This document shows positions 8,127 to 17,925 of a DNA stretch of 64,000 nucleotides, piece by piece; the stretch's first letter is position 1, and every line of letters starts with the position of its first letter. The notes beneath the pieces were generated by a model that did no database searches, was not told the DNA's origin, and saw only the letters and a program-made list of their open reading frames with translations. A program made the translations under genes and the position numbers. Origin of the DNA: Verrucomicrobiota bacterium (GTDB taxonomy: Bacteria > Verrucomicrobiota > Verrucomicrobiia > Verrucomicrobiales > Akkermansiaceae); assembly GCA_017301995.1 (NCBI GenBank), contig JAFLEH010000029.1, forward strand, positions 37,101 to 101,100, written 5' to 3'.

Positions 8127-11100
8127 TTGGTGAAACGGATTCGGATGTATTGATCGTGCGTTCCGCTTCCGGCAGGATCCATGACGGCACGCACGGTTTC
8201 GGGGTCGGCACCCGGATTGAGGACATCGAGAGCGACCGGTTGCCAGTTCGCCAGATCCCGGGAAGTTTCGGCCTGATAGATCACGTCGCCGACGTGGGCA
8301 GGGCGCTGGAAAGTGAGTGCCAACTCCGACGGGGTCCGGGTGACCGTCGGTTGCGGAGTGAAGGCGTGCGGATCGGTTCCAAGCGCGTATTCGGCGAGAT
8401 TGGCGAGGCCATCCCGATCCGGGTCGGCGCCAAGAGCGGATATACCCGCCAGGATTTCTTGCTGCGTGAAACGGGATGTCTCCCAGTTGGCGAAATTCCT
8501 CGGTGAAATCACCAGCGTGCCGGTTGCGGAACCCTGATAGCCTGGCTCGGTGACCGAAGCGTTCACCGCGTAGGAACCGGGAACCGATGGAGGTGTCGGA
8601 GATCCATCGTAGGTCAGACTGGCCGCCAACCCCGTGGGTGAAGTGGTGACGGCGACGGGCTTCGGCGATCCGTCATAGACCGCCCCGAGGTTGGTTAGGG
8701 TGACTGTCGCCGGGAGCACGGTGGGCACTATGGTCAGGCGGACTTGGCCGGTGGTGGCGGTATCGACCGAGGCGGTGAAGCCCGGCGGAACCGAACCGAT
8801 CTGAACCTGGTTGTCAGTTAGGCTTCCGGTGTAGGTCAACAGCGTGAAAACACCCGGGCCGAAGCCCGCCGATGCTCTAACGTTGACGGTTCCGTCCAAG
8901 GTGAGGTTGCCGGTGACCGCGATGAGATCGGACTCCGTCCCGAGTTCGCAATCCAGCACGCTTGTGGCTGATAGAACCAGGCCGCCGCCGAGGGAAAGCG
9001 TTCCGGAGGGTGATCCCGGGGCGAGCGTCCCATTGGAAATAACCGCCCCGGCGATGGAACCGCCACCGCAGAGTGTTCCGTCGGGGCCAACGGTCGTCGC
9101 GGTGGCGGCAAGCGATCCGTTTACCGTAAGTCTTCCCTGTGAAACGGAGGTGTTTCCGGTGTAGGTGTTTGCACCGGTTAGTATAAGATTTCCGGTTCCG
9201 GTCTTGGTGATGGCGACCTTCTTGGTGGAGCTGCCGTTGGCGATCACCCCGGCGAAGCTGGTGTCGAGATTCGCGCCGCCGATGGTGTAGGTGCAGACCG
9301 CCGAGCTATTGTTGCCGGCCATGCCCAATGCGCTTCCCGCCTGCCCCGAGAGCGCGCCGAGGCTGTATGCGCCACCCTGTCGGGCGGTTAGCGTCCGCGT
9401 TCCGAGATCGAATGCCGCGCCGCCGCTTCCATGATAGGTGGTGGTCATGAATCGGAACGAGCCGGTCCCGGATAGATGGATGCCGCCTGTGAATCCGGAG
9501 ATGTCGCCCTCGATGTCGAATACGCTGGTCGCGCTCAGGGTGAGAACTCCCGAACCGGAGATGTTCTTCACCGCATGGGTGCCGCCGGCGTCACCTCCGG
9601 TGATGGTGGAGTTGGCCGCCACCATGACCGCGTTCTGGGGGGAAAGCGAGCCGGTCGCCCATGTGCCGCCGTTGAGCGTGACCGTGCCCGTGCCCAGCGC
9701 CGCCGCGTTGGCGATCGAAACGGTGCCCGCGTGGATCGTGGTGCCGCCGGTGAACGTGTTGGCGGAAGATATCACGAGCGTGCCGGTTCCGGATTTGGCG
9801 AGCGTTGCGCCGCCCGAAATCATGCCGGTTCCGGAAAACGTGTAGTTTTTCGCGGAATCCACCGTTACCGACGCCGGATACGCGTCTGTGGTTAGATTGA
9901 TCGCCACGGTCGCATCGCCCGCGTCGGTGAATGCCGGCGAATCACCCGTCTGATAGGTTGTCGTTGCCGCTCCCGCCTGCCAATTGGAGGTCGTTTCATC
10001 CCAATCCGAGCTGACATTTCCGGTCCAGACGATCGGCCCCGGCTGACGGGGCGGCTCCACGAGGGTCATGGTGACCATTCCGGCGGTCGCCGTGTCGAAT
10101 GTCGCCACGAGGGTCGATCCGGCGGGCGGCTCCCAGGTGAAGACGGGCGTTCCGGTTAGGGTGCCGGTGTAGGTCAAGATGGTTAGTGTGCCAACCGCGG
10201 GAACCCATCCGGCCCCCGCGCGGATGGTGGCATTTCCCGAGAAGGTCAGGTTTCCGTCGATCGCGAGCGGAGTGCCGCTCCACTCGATGCCGCCTCCGGC
10301 CTGAACAACCACGTTTCCGGTGACGGTTCCCGTGCCGCCGAGCGTGCCGCCGGCCTGCACGGTGATGGTGGAACCGCTGGTGCTTCCGGTAACTCTCAGC
10401 CGGCCGGCGGAAACGAGTGTCGCACCCGTGTGGGTGTTGGCTCCGGCCAGGGTCAGTGTTCCGGACCCGACTTTGGTTAGCGCGGTGGGGCCGGTGCCGT
10501 CGCGCAGCGTCCCGGCAAACACGCCGTCCTCGTCGCGCGCTCCAACCTGATAGGTCGCGGTTTTGCCCGCGCTGAGACCGCCCCGCAGCGAGCTGGTGGC
10601 GTCGCCGGACAGATTGCCCACCGGAATCGTCAGGGCGGACGACAGGGTTTTGTTATAAGAACCCGAGACCCCCGCTCCGAGATCGAGATGGGCGGACGGC
10701 CAACCGGCGGCGTTCTGGGGCCGGAATTCGCCGCCATCATCGTCCGTGACCACGCTGATCCGTCCGGAAAATGCCGACCAGTCGCCCAACAGTTCGGTGC
10801 GGACATAGGGGATGTGGATGGTGAAGTCGCCGCTGCCCGTCAGCGCTCCAGTTAGATTGCAGCGGGTATCGGCGTTGAGGCGTCCCGTCGCTCCGGATGG
10901 TACATGGATCGGCCACGCGCTGGTGGCCCACGAGTCCATGGAATCGTCCTCCGTCATGGCGAGCGTGCCGCCGTTGAGGATGACCGATCCTGGGCCGATA
11001 CCCGAGACGTTCGCGGAGTCGGTGGCAAGCAGCAGTTTGCCCTCGTTGATCTGGATGCCGCCGGTGTGGGTGTTGGCGTTGGCGAGGATCAGGGTGGCCG

Positions 11101-14100
11101 CGCCGATCTTGGTTAGGCGACCGCCGCCGGTGACCTTGCCGGATATGGTGACGGTGGCCGATGGGGTGTGGATGGTGCCGCCCTTGGTGCCGAGAGTGAG
11201 TGATCGGTCGGTGTTGGACTGGCCGCCGGTGATGGAAAGGGTGGCGCCATCCAGAACCAGATTGGCGGCGGAGTTTCCGGAGGCGCCGATCGAACTGGGA
11301 ACTCCGCCTTCCGCCAGGTTGTCCACCGCGAGGATGCCGCCGGTGACGATGGTGGGTCCGGTGTGGGAGTTGGTGGTGGCGATGGTCAGTGCGCCCCCGC
11401 CGTGCTTCGTGATTCCCCCGGTCCCGGCGAGCGCCCCGGATCCGGTTAGGGTGTAATCCGCATCCGCTGAAACCGTGATTCCGCCTACCGGAAGCACGTC
11501 GTTCAGGTTGACGACCGGATTGGCCACGCCCACGGCATCGAATGTCACTGTATCTCCGGAAACGAAAACATCCTGGCTTCCCGAACGCGACCAATTGGCG
11601 GTGGTGGCGAGGTCCCACGCGTTTCCGCCGTTTCCGCCGTTTCCGCCGGTCCACGCGACATTGGCCGGAGCGCGCATCAATGGAACCGTTAGGGTGAGTG
11701 CGCCACCCGTGATCGACAAAGTGTGTGGAGTTCCTTCCGGAAGGGTTAGGGAAATGTTGGAGGCTGATCCGGCAAGGCTGCCGCCATAGGTGAGCAGGGT
11801 GTAGCTGCCCGCGGGCAGCGTGCCGTTGAGCGCATTGACCACCAGATGCACGGTGCCGCTGAGGTTGAGGTTGCCCGCGACCGTTATCCGGTCGCTCGGA
11901 GCCATGTTTCCCGATGGATCGTCGGAAACGTCGAAGGCGAGCACCGCACCGTCGGCCAGTGATAGGTCCGAGCCAAAAGCGAGCGTTCCTGCCGCGCCCA
12001 TCCCCGCGCCGGGCGTGATCGCGCCCCGATAACCGACGGTTGCGGACTGGCTGACGGTCCCGGTTCCCGCCAGGCGTCCTCCGCTCAGGCCTTTGGCGGC
12101 TGAACCGCCCCACGTGCCTCCCCACACCGTCACCGGACTCGATGTTAGAACACCGTTCACCACCAGCGCGCCGTCCCAAACGGTGGTGGGGCCGATGAAC
12201 CCGTGCGTTCCAGATAGAGTCAGTTTTCCTCGTCCGGATTTTGTCAGCGACATGGATCCGTCCAATGATCCGTTGGATCCGTCGAGGGTGAAATCCTGCG
12301 GATTGAAAAAGGAAACCGCGCCCGGTGCCAGCGAACCCGACAGGGAGACGGCTGCGGCATTGGATCCGGATAGATCAAACAGCACGCGATCGCCCTGGGA
12401 GAATGCGGCTGCCGCGCCCGTTGCGTTTTTCCAGGAAGCCGACGTTCCAACATCCCATACCGGCCCGACGTTCCATGCCAGTTCGGCGGCGGCCATCGGT
12501 GGCGGCGGCACCGCGGCCGGCATGCCGAATCCGAGATAGTAATCCACATAACTCGCCTGCACATATCCTTTCGTCGTCGTCTGGCAACGGTATTGCGGAT
12601 TGTGCATCAGCGTGTAGAGCCGGTTGGTCGCGGGTATTGCGGTGGTGTAGATCCGCAGCGCGGTACAATCCGACTGGACGAACACCAGTTCCTCGCGCCA
12701 ATCGCCGAGAATGTCGCCCCAGAACGCCGGTCGGCCACCATAGGCCTGGCGGACGCTGTTGGAGCCCCAGTCGTTGTAGAGGGACCACACGCGATCCACG
12801 CCGCCGGTGGTCGCATTGAACTTGTTGATCACCGGGCTGTAGGCGCCCGAACCCGCTCCGTCGATGAACTCCCGCCCGAGGTCGCCGTCCCACCACAAGC
12901 CTTCGGGGGGCCAAACGCTGTTGGCGAAAATCTGCTGGCCCTTCGCATTGAAGATGCCCGATTGCGTGGAGTACATTTCATAGCCTTTGTGGGCGGCGCT
13001 GATGTCGAGCGCGATCCCGCGGCCGACATCCACCGTGCCTCCCGAGTACCATTTCCTGACCATCGTGCCGGTGCCGGATTCGTAAAGCGCGGTGGCCAGC
13101 ATGGTGGTGTTGTTCTGTTGGATGGCGTAGGTTTCCAATCCCGGACGGTCGGGGTCGATATCGGCGATGTGGAACCGGTCGCCGTGCGTTAGAATGTTGG
13201 TGAATAGCTGGGTTCCGTTGTCATCGAGCGCATAACCGATGTCGCAGATCTCGTCCTTGCCGTCGTTGTCCACATCCGCGACGCGGAGCTGATGGGCTTC
13301 GGATCCCGGAGTAACGGCCGGATTCTGCGCCCAGGTCCAGCGTTGGGTGAGCGACCCGCCGCGGAAATCCCACGCGGTGACCTGCCGGTAGAACTCAAGG
13401 GTGTCGGCGCGGTTGCTGCCGTGAAGCACGACGCTCGGCCGTTTGCCATCGAGATAGGCGATGAGCGCCTTGCAGTTCATCGGACCATGGACGGCCCAAT
13501 TGTTAGGAACCGGGGCGCGGGCGAGTTCGACACCGGTCTGGCCATCGAAGACGGATAGAAACTGCGCGGTTTCGGTGGCGGCGGAAACCGCGGCGACCTG
13601 GGTGCCGGCCGCGTTGGTGACGGTGACGCCGTTCGCCGTGCGGGCGAGCACTTCCGCCCTGCCGTCGCCATCGAGGTCATAGACGGTGACATTGTCGCAG
13701 TCGCCCACGCTGATCGCGGACGATCCGGGTTCGATGTGATCCTGGTTAACGCTGTTAGGACCCATCGCCATCCGCCAAAGGAAAGTTCCGTCGTTTCGGT
13801 ACACCTCGAGAAACTGTTCGAAGGCGCCGAGCGTGGAGACCCGGTCCACCACGAAATCGTAGTCTCCATCGGCATCGAGATCGCCCACCCAGCCGAACTT
13901 CACGGTATAGGGACCGTTGGGTCCGGTGTCGGCGCGCAAGGGGATGGTCTGGAATTGTTTCTGTGCGGAGTTGGCCGGGAGGGTGACGGTTTCCGAAGGG
14001 GATTGCTCGATGCCGTTGACCACCGGGCGGACGGAATAAGCGTAGGCGTTGTTGGTGAGATTGGTGGATCCCGGCGAGTCGGTGAAATCGGTGGTGGCGG

Positions 14101-14341
14101 TGATTGGCGCGGAGTTGAGCTTGGCCGCCGCGGCTCCGTTGGTGCTCCGATAGAGGTTGAAAGCGATATCCGGCGGATCGTTTCCTAAAAGCCGCCAGCC
14201 GACATAGACCTGGGTGGAGTTCTTTCTAACCGTCACCACGCCGCGATTGAGCGACTCCATCTGCCGCTGGGCCGCCACGGGCGCGGCCGCCAAGGCGGCC
14301 AGACCGAAGGTGAGAAGCACTCGGAGAATGGCTTGAAACAT
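8123..14341 (-). CDS. PL11 rhamnogalacturonan lyase with giant beta-strand-repeat stalk
   Basis: A 2072-residue protein. A signal peptide (ending near AAAPVAAQ) is followed by a PL11 rhamnogalacturonan lyase domain to about residue 620, with the typical RGVVTV start, propeller motifs rich in DLDADGDYD, DLDGDGRAE and DVDNDGKDE (calcium-binding blades), and WGDILGDWREELV. The remainder is a repeat stalk with about six autotransporter-associated repeats (for example GTLTLAGANTHTGATLV, GNLILTGANTYTGNTSV). It is followed by an MBG-like domain (about 1884-1945, YDGSPKPV) and a C-terminal DPDRDGLANLAEYALG segment ending IRIRFTK. Typical PL11 enzymes are about 600 residues, so the stalk is the oddity. 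The gene heads a minus-strand operon with the CE12-GH28 fusion and is divergent from a sensor kinase. Confidence 0.93.
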   Translation of the reverse strand: MFQAILRVLLTFGLAALAAAPVAAQRQMESLNRGVVTVRKNSTQVYVGWRLLGNDPPDIAFNLYRSTNGAAAAKLNSAPITATTDFTDSPGSTNLTNNAYAYSVRPVVNGIEQSPSETVTLPANSAQKQFQTIPLRADTGPNGPYTVKFGWVGDLDADGDYDFVVDRVSTLGAFEQFLEVYRNDGTFLWRMAMGPNSVNQDHIEPGSSAISVGDCDNVTVYDLDGDGRAEVLARTANGVTVTNAAGTQVAAVSAATETAQFLSVFDGQTGVELARAPVPNNWAVHGPMNCKALIAYLDGKRPSVVLHGSNRADTLEFYRQVTAWDFRGGSLTQRWTWAQNPAVTPGSEAHQLRVADVDNDGKDEICDIGYALDDNGTQLFTNILTHGDRFHIADIDPDRPGLETYAIQQNNTTMLATALYESGTGTMVRKWYSGGTVDVGRGIALDISAAHKGYEMYSTQSGIFNAKGQQIFANSVWPPEGLWWDGDLGREFIDGAGSGAYSPVINKFNATTGGVDRVWSLYNDWGSNSVRQAYGGRPAFWGDILGDWREELVFVQSDCTALRIYTTAIPATNRLYTLMHNPQYRCQTTTKGYVQASYVDYYLGFGMPAAVPPPPMAAAELAWNVGPVWDVGTSASWKNATGAAAAFSQGDRVLFDLSGSNAAAVSLSGSLAPGAVSFFNPQDFTLDGSNGSLDGSMSLTKSGRGKLTLSGTHGFIGPTTVWDGALVVNGVLTSSPVTVWGGTWGGSAAKGLSGGRLAGTGTVSQSATVGYRGAITPGAGMGAAGTLAFGSDLSLADGAVLAFDVSDDPSGNMAPSDRITVAGNLNLSGTVHLVVNALNGTLPAGSYTLLTYGGSLAGSASNISLTLPEGTPHTLSITGGALTLTVPLMRAPANVAWTGGNGGNGGNAWDLATTANWSRSGSQDVFVSGDTVTFDAVGVANPVVNLNDVLPVGGITVSADADYTLTGSGALAGTGGITKHGGGALTIATTNSHTGPTIVTGGILAVDNLAEGGVPSSIGASGNSAANLVLDGATLSITGGQSNTDRSLTLGTKGGTIHTPSATVTISGKVTGGGRLTKIGAATLILANANTHTGGIQINEGKLLLATDSANVSGIGPGSVILNGGTLAMTEDDSMDSWATSAWPIHVPSGATGRLNADTRCNLTGALTGSGDFTIHIPYVRTELLGDWSAFSGRISVVTDDDGGEFRPQNAAGWPSAHLDLGAGVSGSYNKTLSSALTIPVGNLSGDATSSLRGGLSAGKTATYQVGARDEDGVFAGTLRDGTGPTALTKVGSGTLTLAGANTHTGATLVSAGRLRVTGSTSGSTITVQAGGTLGGTGTVTGNVVVQAGGGIEWSGTPLAIDGNLTFSGNATIRAGAGWVPAVGTLTILTYTGTLTGTPVFTWEPPAGSTLVATFDTATAGMVTMTLVEPPRQPGPIVWTGNVSSDWDETTSNWQAGAATTTYQTGDSPAFTDAGDATVAINLTTDAYPASVTVDSAKNYTFSGTGMISGGATLAKSGTGTLVISSANTFTGGTTIHAGTVSIANAAALGTGTVTLNGGTWATGSLSPQNAVMVAANSTITGGDAGGTHAVKNISGSGVLTLSATSVFDIEGDISGFTGGIHLSGTGSFRFMTTTYHGSGGAAFDLGTRTLTARQGGAYSLGALSGQAGSALGMAGNNSSAVCTYTIGGANLDTSFAGVIANGSSTKKVAITKTGTGNLILTGANTYTGNTSVSQGRLTVNGSLAATATTVGPDGTLCGGGSIAGAVISNGTLAPGSPSGTLSLGGGLVLSATSVLDCELGTESDLIAVTGNLTLDGTVNVRASAGFGPGVFTLLTYTGSLTDNQVQIGSVPPGFTASVDTATTGQVRLTIVPTVLPATVTLTNLGAVYDGSPKPVAVTTSPTGLAASLTYDGSPTPPSVPGSYAVNASVTEPGYQGSATGTLVISPRNFANWETSRFTQQEILAGISALGADPDRDGLANLAEYALGTDPHAFTPQPTVTRTPSELALTFQRPAHVGDVIYQAETSRDLANWQPVALDVLNPGADPETVRAVMDPAGSGTHDQYIRIRFTK
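11621..11647. repeat. 9-bp unit repeated three times inside the PL11 stalk
   Basis: Three tandem copies of GTTTCCGCC (plus strand) encode a run of Gly-Gly-Asn in the minus-strand protein. The unit keeps frame, so copy-number change would only alter linker length. Confidence 0.8.
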
Positions 14342-14480
14342 GGATTTCGGAGGAAACCCGAGTCTCGCCGCCGGGGCGTTTCCTGTCCACTACCCTTTGC
14401 GGGTTACGGACGGACGAAATTTTTTCGTTTCACAAATCCGTGCTCCCCATTTCCACCGGGACGCGGTAGGCTGGCCGCGG
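14342..14480. promoter_or_regulatory. Divergent regulatory region between lyase operon and sensor kinase, with an inverted repeat
   Basis: Only 139 bases separate the divergent starts. A perfect inverted repeat, ACGAAA-TTT-TTTCGT, lies at 14414-14428 in an otherwise GC-rich region and is placed where an operator could control either direction. No confident sigma-70 promoter is visible. The regulatory role is inferred from position only. Confidence 0.4.
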
Positions 14481-16511
14481 ATGAGACGCAGCCCGCCATG
14501 GATTCGTGCCATCGCCGCAGCTTTGCCGCTGGCGGCGCCGCTGGCATCCGCCGGCACCGCGTGGGACGAGGATCTCGCGCGTACGTTTTCCGAACGCCTG
14601 CGCGGCATCGACCGCGAGCTGGCCGATCTGCGGCCCCGCCTTGAGAATCTGCCCAAGGTTCCCGTCAATGACCAAGGCGGCACCGGCGGCTTCTCGGCCA
14701 TGCAGACCACCGCCGCACCGGCGCCCGGAGAGCGGCGCGCGGTGGAAATCAAATGGCCGGCACCGGCGAAGGTGGACCTCGTGGCCCTTGTGCCCGCCCG
14801 GCGATACGATGCCACGGGGCTGGACGCCCAATACGGACTGCCGGACGATTTCATGGTGGAGCTGTTGGATGGCGAGGGAAAAGTCGTCTCCAACGTCGCG
14901 AGCGAACACGGCGTCCGGTCCCATCCGGTGCGCCGGGGGCATCCGTTCGTCTATCCGGTGGACCCGCCGGTCGAGGCCGCCGGTTTGCGGATTTCCGCCG
15001 GCCGGCTGCGCCCGGATTCGGAGACGGATGGCGCTTTCGTCCACGCTTGGGCTGAAGTTTTCGCATTCGAGGGCCAGCGGGATGTCGCGCTCGGGGGAGA
15101 AGTCCGCAATCTCGGTGGTTCGGTGCCGCCGTCGCCCTGGCATTGGAGCCCGGCGTTTCTGGTGGACGGCCAAACGCCGCTCGGATTGCCGGAACTGCCC
15201 GCCGGAGAACACGGAAACATCGGGTGGATGACCGAGGGCCGCGCCAAGGCCGCCGATGGTGCATCCCTGACCGTTGACCTGGGGGAATCCATCGGGGTGG
15301 ACGCCGTGCGCCTGCTGCCCGCCAAGCGCCCCACCGCCGACCTCCCGAGCGGATTCGGCTTCCCGCAGCGACTCCGCATCATGATTTCGGACAACGGCCA
15401 AGCCGGCGAGGCGGGAAACTGGAAGACCGTCGCCGAACGGTCCTACCGCAATCCCGGACACAATCCGGTGCTGGTTTCATTCGAAAAAACAACCGGTCGG
15501 TATGTAAAGATCGAGGCCGCCGAGTTGTGGCGGGCCTTCGACGACTACCCGGCGTTTTTCGCGCTCAGCGAGGTGGAGGTGACGTCGGACGGCGTGAACC
15601 GCGCCGTCGGTAAACCGGCGTTTTCCCCGGACAGCATGTCGAATGTGATCGCCTCCAGCGGACGCATCTGGAGCAGTGCGGCGCTGTGCGATGGTTTCGG
15701 GCCGGACGGGCGCCTGGTTTCCTCGCGGGAATGGCTCGCGGCCCTCGGCGAACGACTTCGGATCGAAACGCGGGTCCATGAATTGCAAAAAGAAACCGAC
15801 CGATTGGTTTTTTCATATCGCCGGGGTGCGCTGATCGGCTTGTCGGTACTCGGTTTGATCGGGATATTTCTGATGGTGGTGCTGCCGATCCGCTACCGCC
15901 GGCACGCGCGGCGGGAGTTGGTGAAGGTCCGCGAACGGATCGCCGGAGACTTGCACGACGAGGTGGGCAGCAATCTCGGGAGCATCCAGATGTTCGCGGA
16001 TCTGGCGGCGAGCCGGTCCGGAAAATCGGAGGAACTCAAGCGGATCCAGCGGATTGCGGCGGAAACGGTGAGCGCCGTGCGCGACATCGTGTGGCTGCTG
16101 CGGCCGGAGGGCGAGCACCGGATCGGGACCGTGGAGCACTTGCGCGAGACCAGCTCGATCATGTTGGAGAGTCTGGACTGGAAATTCACCGCCAACGAGG
16201 GCGCGTGGAAGGTCGAGATGCCCGACGACGCCACGCGGCACCTGTTCCTGTTTTTCCGCGAGGCGCTGCACAACGTGATCCGCCATTCCAAGGCGGGAAA
16301 GGTGGAGGTTCACGTCGAGGAAACCGCCGGCCGTTTCCGCCTGACGATCTCCGACGACGGTGTGGGGATCGAGGCCAAGCGCTTGGAGCGACCCGCCACC
16401 CTGCACGCCCTCCGCCAGCGCGCCGAGGCGCTTCGGGCCGAGTTCGCGGTGGATAGCACGCCGGGCGGCGGAACCCGGCTGACGCTCGCCATTCCTCTGC
16501 CAAAACGGTAG
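14481..16511 (+). CDS. Membrane sensor histidine kinase (HisKA_3/NarL type) with discoidin-like extracytoplasmic region
   Basis: The ATG at 14481 is chosen because it gives a signal-like N-terminus (RRSPPWIRAIAAALPLAAPLA) and 676 residues; the open frame extends 47 codons upstream into the intergenic region. Residues of about 25-440 lie outside the cytoplasm and contain two F5/8-type-C (discoidin)-like segments, one around TTGRYVKIEAAELW near 340. A membrane helix is at about 449-471 (LIGLSVLGLIGIFLMVVLP). The cytoplasmic part has ERIAGDLHDEVGSNL with the phosphoacceptor His near 491, then a HATPase domain with EALHNVIRHSKA and DDGVGI. No response regulator is adjacent. Its divergence from the PL11 operon suggests it senses a pectin fragment; this is inference. 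Confidence 0.88.
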   Translation: MRRSPPWIRAIAAALPLAAPLASAGTAWDEDLARTFSERLRGIDRELADLRPRLENLPKVPVNDQGGTGGFSAMQTTAAPAPGERRAVEIKWPAPAKVDLVALVPARRYDATGLDAQYGLPDDFMVELLDGEGKVVSNVASEHGVRSHPVRRGHPFVYPVDPPVEAAGLRISAGRLRPDSETDGAFVHAWAEVFAFEGQRDVALGGEVRNLGGSVPPSPWHWSPAFLVDGQTPLGLPELPAGEHGNIGWMTEGRAKAADGASLTVDLGESIGVDAVRLLPAKRPTADLPSGFGFPQRLRIMISDNGQAGEAGNWKTVAERSYRNPGHNPVLVSFEKTTGRYVKIEAAELWRAFDDYPAFFALSEVEVTSDGVNRAVGKPAFSPDSMSNVIASSGRIWSSAALCDGFGPDGRLVSSREWLAALGERLRIETRVHELQKETDRLVFSYRRGALIGLSVLGLIGIFLMVVLPIRYRRHARRELVKVRERIAGDLHDEVGSNLGSIQMFADLAASRSGKSEELKRIQRIAAETVSAVRDIVWLLRPEGEHRIGTVEHLRETSSIMLESLDWKFTANEGAWKVEMPDDATRHLFLFFREALHNVIRHSKAGKVEVHVEETAGRFRLTISDDGVGIEAKRLERPATLHALRQRAEALRAEFAVDSTPGGGTRLTLAIPLPKR

Positions 16512-16630
16512 GAGCGCCCGCTTGCCGGTGTTTCCGCCCTTCGCGTCGGAGCACACCGGGAACACCGCGGTCCGACTCCTTGCGGCCTCGCGGAGAAGTG
16601 CGATTCCAGCTTCGCCGCTTGTTTGTTCTA

Positions 16631-17875
16631 TCAGCCGAAGATCGGTTTGATATGCCGCTCCAGCAGGTTGTGCGTGACGTTGCGGGAGATCACCGGCTCG
16701 AAGCGTTTCAGCGCGTCGGTGTAGCGGTCGCCCATCTTGGCGGCGATCTTGAACGAAACGTGTATGAACTGGCGGAACTGCACGTTGTAGTCCGGATGGC
16801 TTTGGTCGTGGCGCAGGGTGGCGGCGAATTTCTCCGCGCTCCATCCGGCGACCTCGTCCGGCGAAGGCAGAGACGGAATATCGATGTCCACCACCGGCGC
16901 GTAGGGAGCGATCAGATCGGTGGCGAGCGGATAGGCTCCGGCATAGATGTCTTTGGCAAGCGCCAGACCGTCGCCGCCGGACTCGGCAAGCCCGATGACC
17001 TCTTCCAGCCAGGTGGTGCCGGCGGTTTTCACATGTAGGCCGGCGCCGTGTTTTTTGATCAGGCGGTTGATGATCGGATAGAGCGAGAACTTGTCGCTGC
17101 CCGAGTGGACGCTGAGTTTGAGAGACGCGGGCAATCCGAATTCGCGGATGGCGTAGGCTATCACGCAGAGGTCCTCGTCGAATTCGCGTTCGAACGCGGC
17201 GATGTCTCCCACGTAGTCCACGCCCTTGTTGAAACGTCCGGTGAATTTCGGCGCGATCGTTTGCGCGGGAATACCCTCGCGGGCGATCATCGCGAGGATC
17301 AGCAACAGCTCCACCGGGCCTTGCGGCGCGTCGGTTTCATCCACCGAAACCTCGGTGATGAAATGGTCCGCGCCCTTTTTTTCGGCGACATACCGATAGA
17401 TGCGGCCGGCCTCCTGCATCGCGAACAGGAACTTTCCGGCGGCGGCGCGGATGGTGGCGTCATCGATCCGCACCGCCGCCGCGATCCCCGGAATGGTTAG
17501 GTCGCCGTGATAGCGGGCCATGTCCGCGGCAAAGGCATCGATGTCCTCCGCGGCGGCGGGCTTTCCGGTGAAATCCGCCACGTCGAGGGTGTAGAAATCG
17601 CTGCCGGCCAGGAACCAGTCCACCGTCTTGATGCCAATGTGATCGGCGTCCACATAATAGGCGTCGGTCCATCCGGCGGCGGCGGTGGCGGCGTCCGCCT
17701 CGGCGCGGAGGTCGTCGGGCTTGGTGCCGACGAGCAGGTGCTCGCGGTTGGACTTGTTCCAGACCGGATGGATATCGAGGCCCAGTTCGCGGGCGCTGGT
17801 GACGGCTTTGAGCTGGGCGTGTCCCTGATGGGCGAAGCGGTCGCCCATTCCGAAGGTGTTTTTGCGAATGATCAT
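16631..17875 (-). CDS. uxaE: Tagaturonate epimerase family protein
   Basis: The start at 17875 gives 414 residues beginning MIIRKNTFGMGDRFAHQG; the open frame extends further upstream without protein-like sequence. FGMGDRFA, PVWNKSNREHLLVGTKPDD, DADHIG and LKLSVHSGSDKF match my recollection of the UxaE family, which interconverts D-tagaturonate and D-fructuronate in galacturonate catabolism. The protein is cytoplasmic, with no signal peptide. It is the last gene of a minus-strand operon after GH29 and an aldo/keto reductase (50-base gap), linking deoxysugar and uronate release to central metabolism. The symbol is assigned by family resemblance only. Confidence 0.82.
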   Translation of the reverse strand: MIIRKNTFGMGDRFAHQGHAQLKAVTSARELGLDIHPVWNKSNREHLLVGTKPDDLRAEADAATAAAGWTDAYYVDADHIGIKTVDWFLAGSDFYTLDVADFTGKPAAAEDIDAFAADMARYHGDLTIPGIAAAVRIDDATIRAAAGKFLFAMQEAGRIYRYVAEKKGADHFITEVSVDETDAPQGPVELLLILAMIAREGIPAQTIAPKFTGRFNKGVDYVGDIAAFEREFDEDLCVIAYAIREFGLPASLKLSVHSGSDKFSLYPIINRLIKKHGAGLHVKTAGTTWLEEVIGLAESGGDGLALAKDIYAGAYPLATDLIAPYAPVVDIDIPSLPSPDEVAGWSAEKFAATLRHDQSHPDYNVQFRQFIHVSFKIAAKMGDRYTDALKRFEPVISRNVTHNLLERHIKPIFG

Positions 17876-17925
17876 GATGGCGTGGTGTCGGTTGGTGGGA
17901 TGATGAATTGCGGTGTGCGGAACGG

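Noticed and set aside
10737..12179. 480-residue minus-strand ORF inside the PL11 gene
   Set aside because: It lies out of frame within a well-supported protein on the same strand and is Arg/His-rich low-complexity sequence, a GC-rich shadow.
16512..16630. Terminator CGGTGTTTCC / GGGAACACCG between convergent genes
   Set aside because: The stem has a mismatch, the loop is over 20 bases and there is no T-run.
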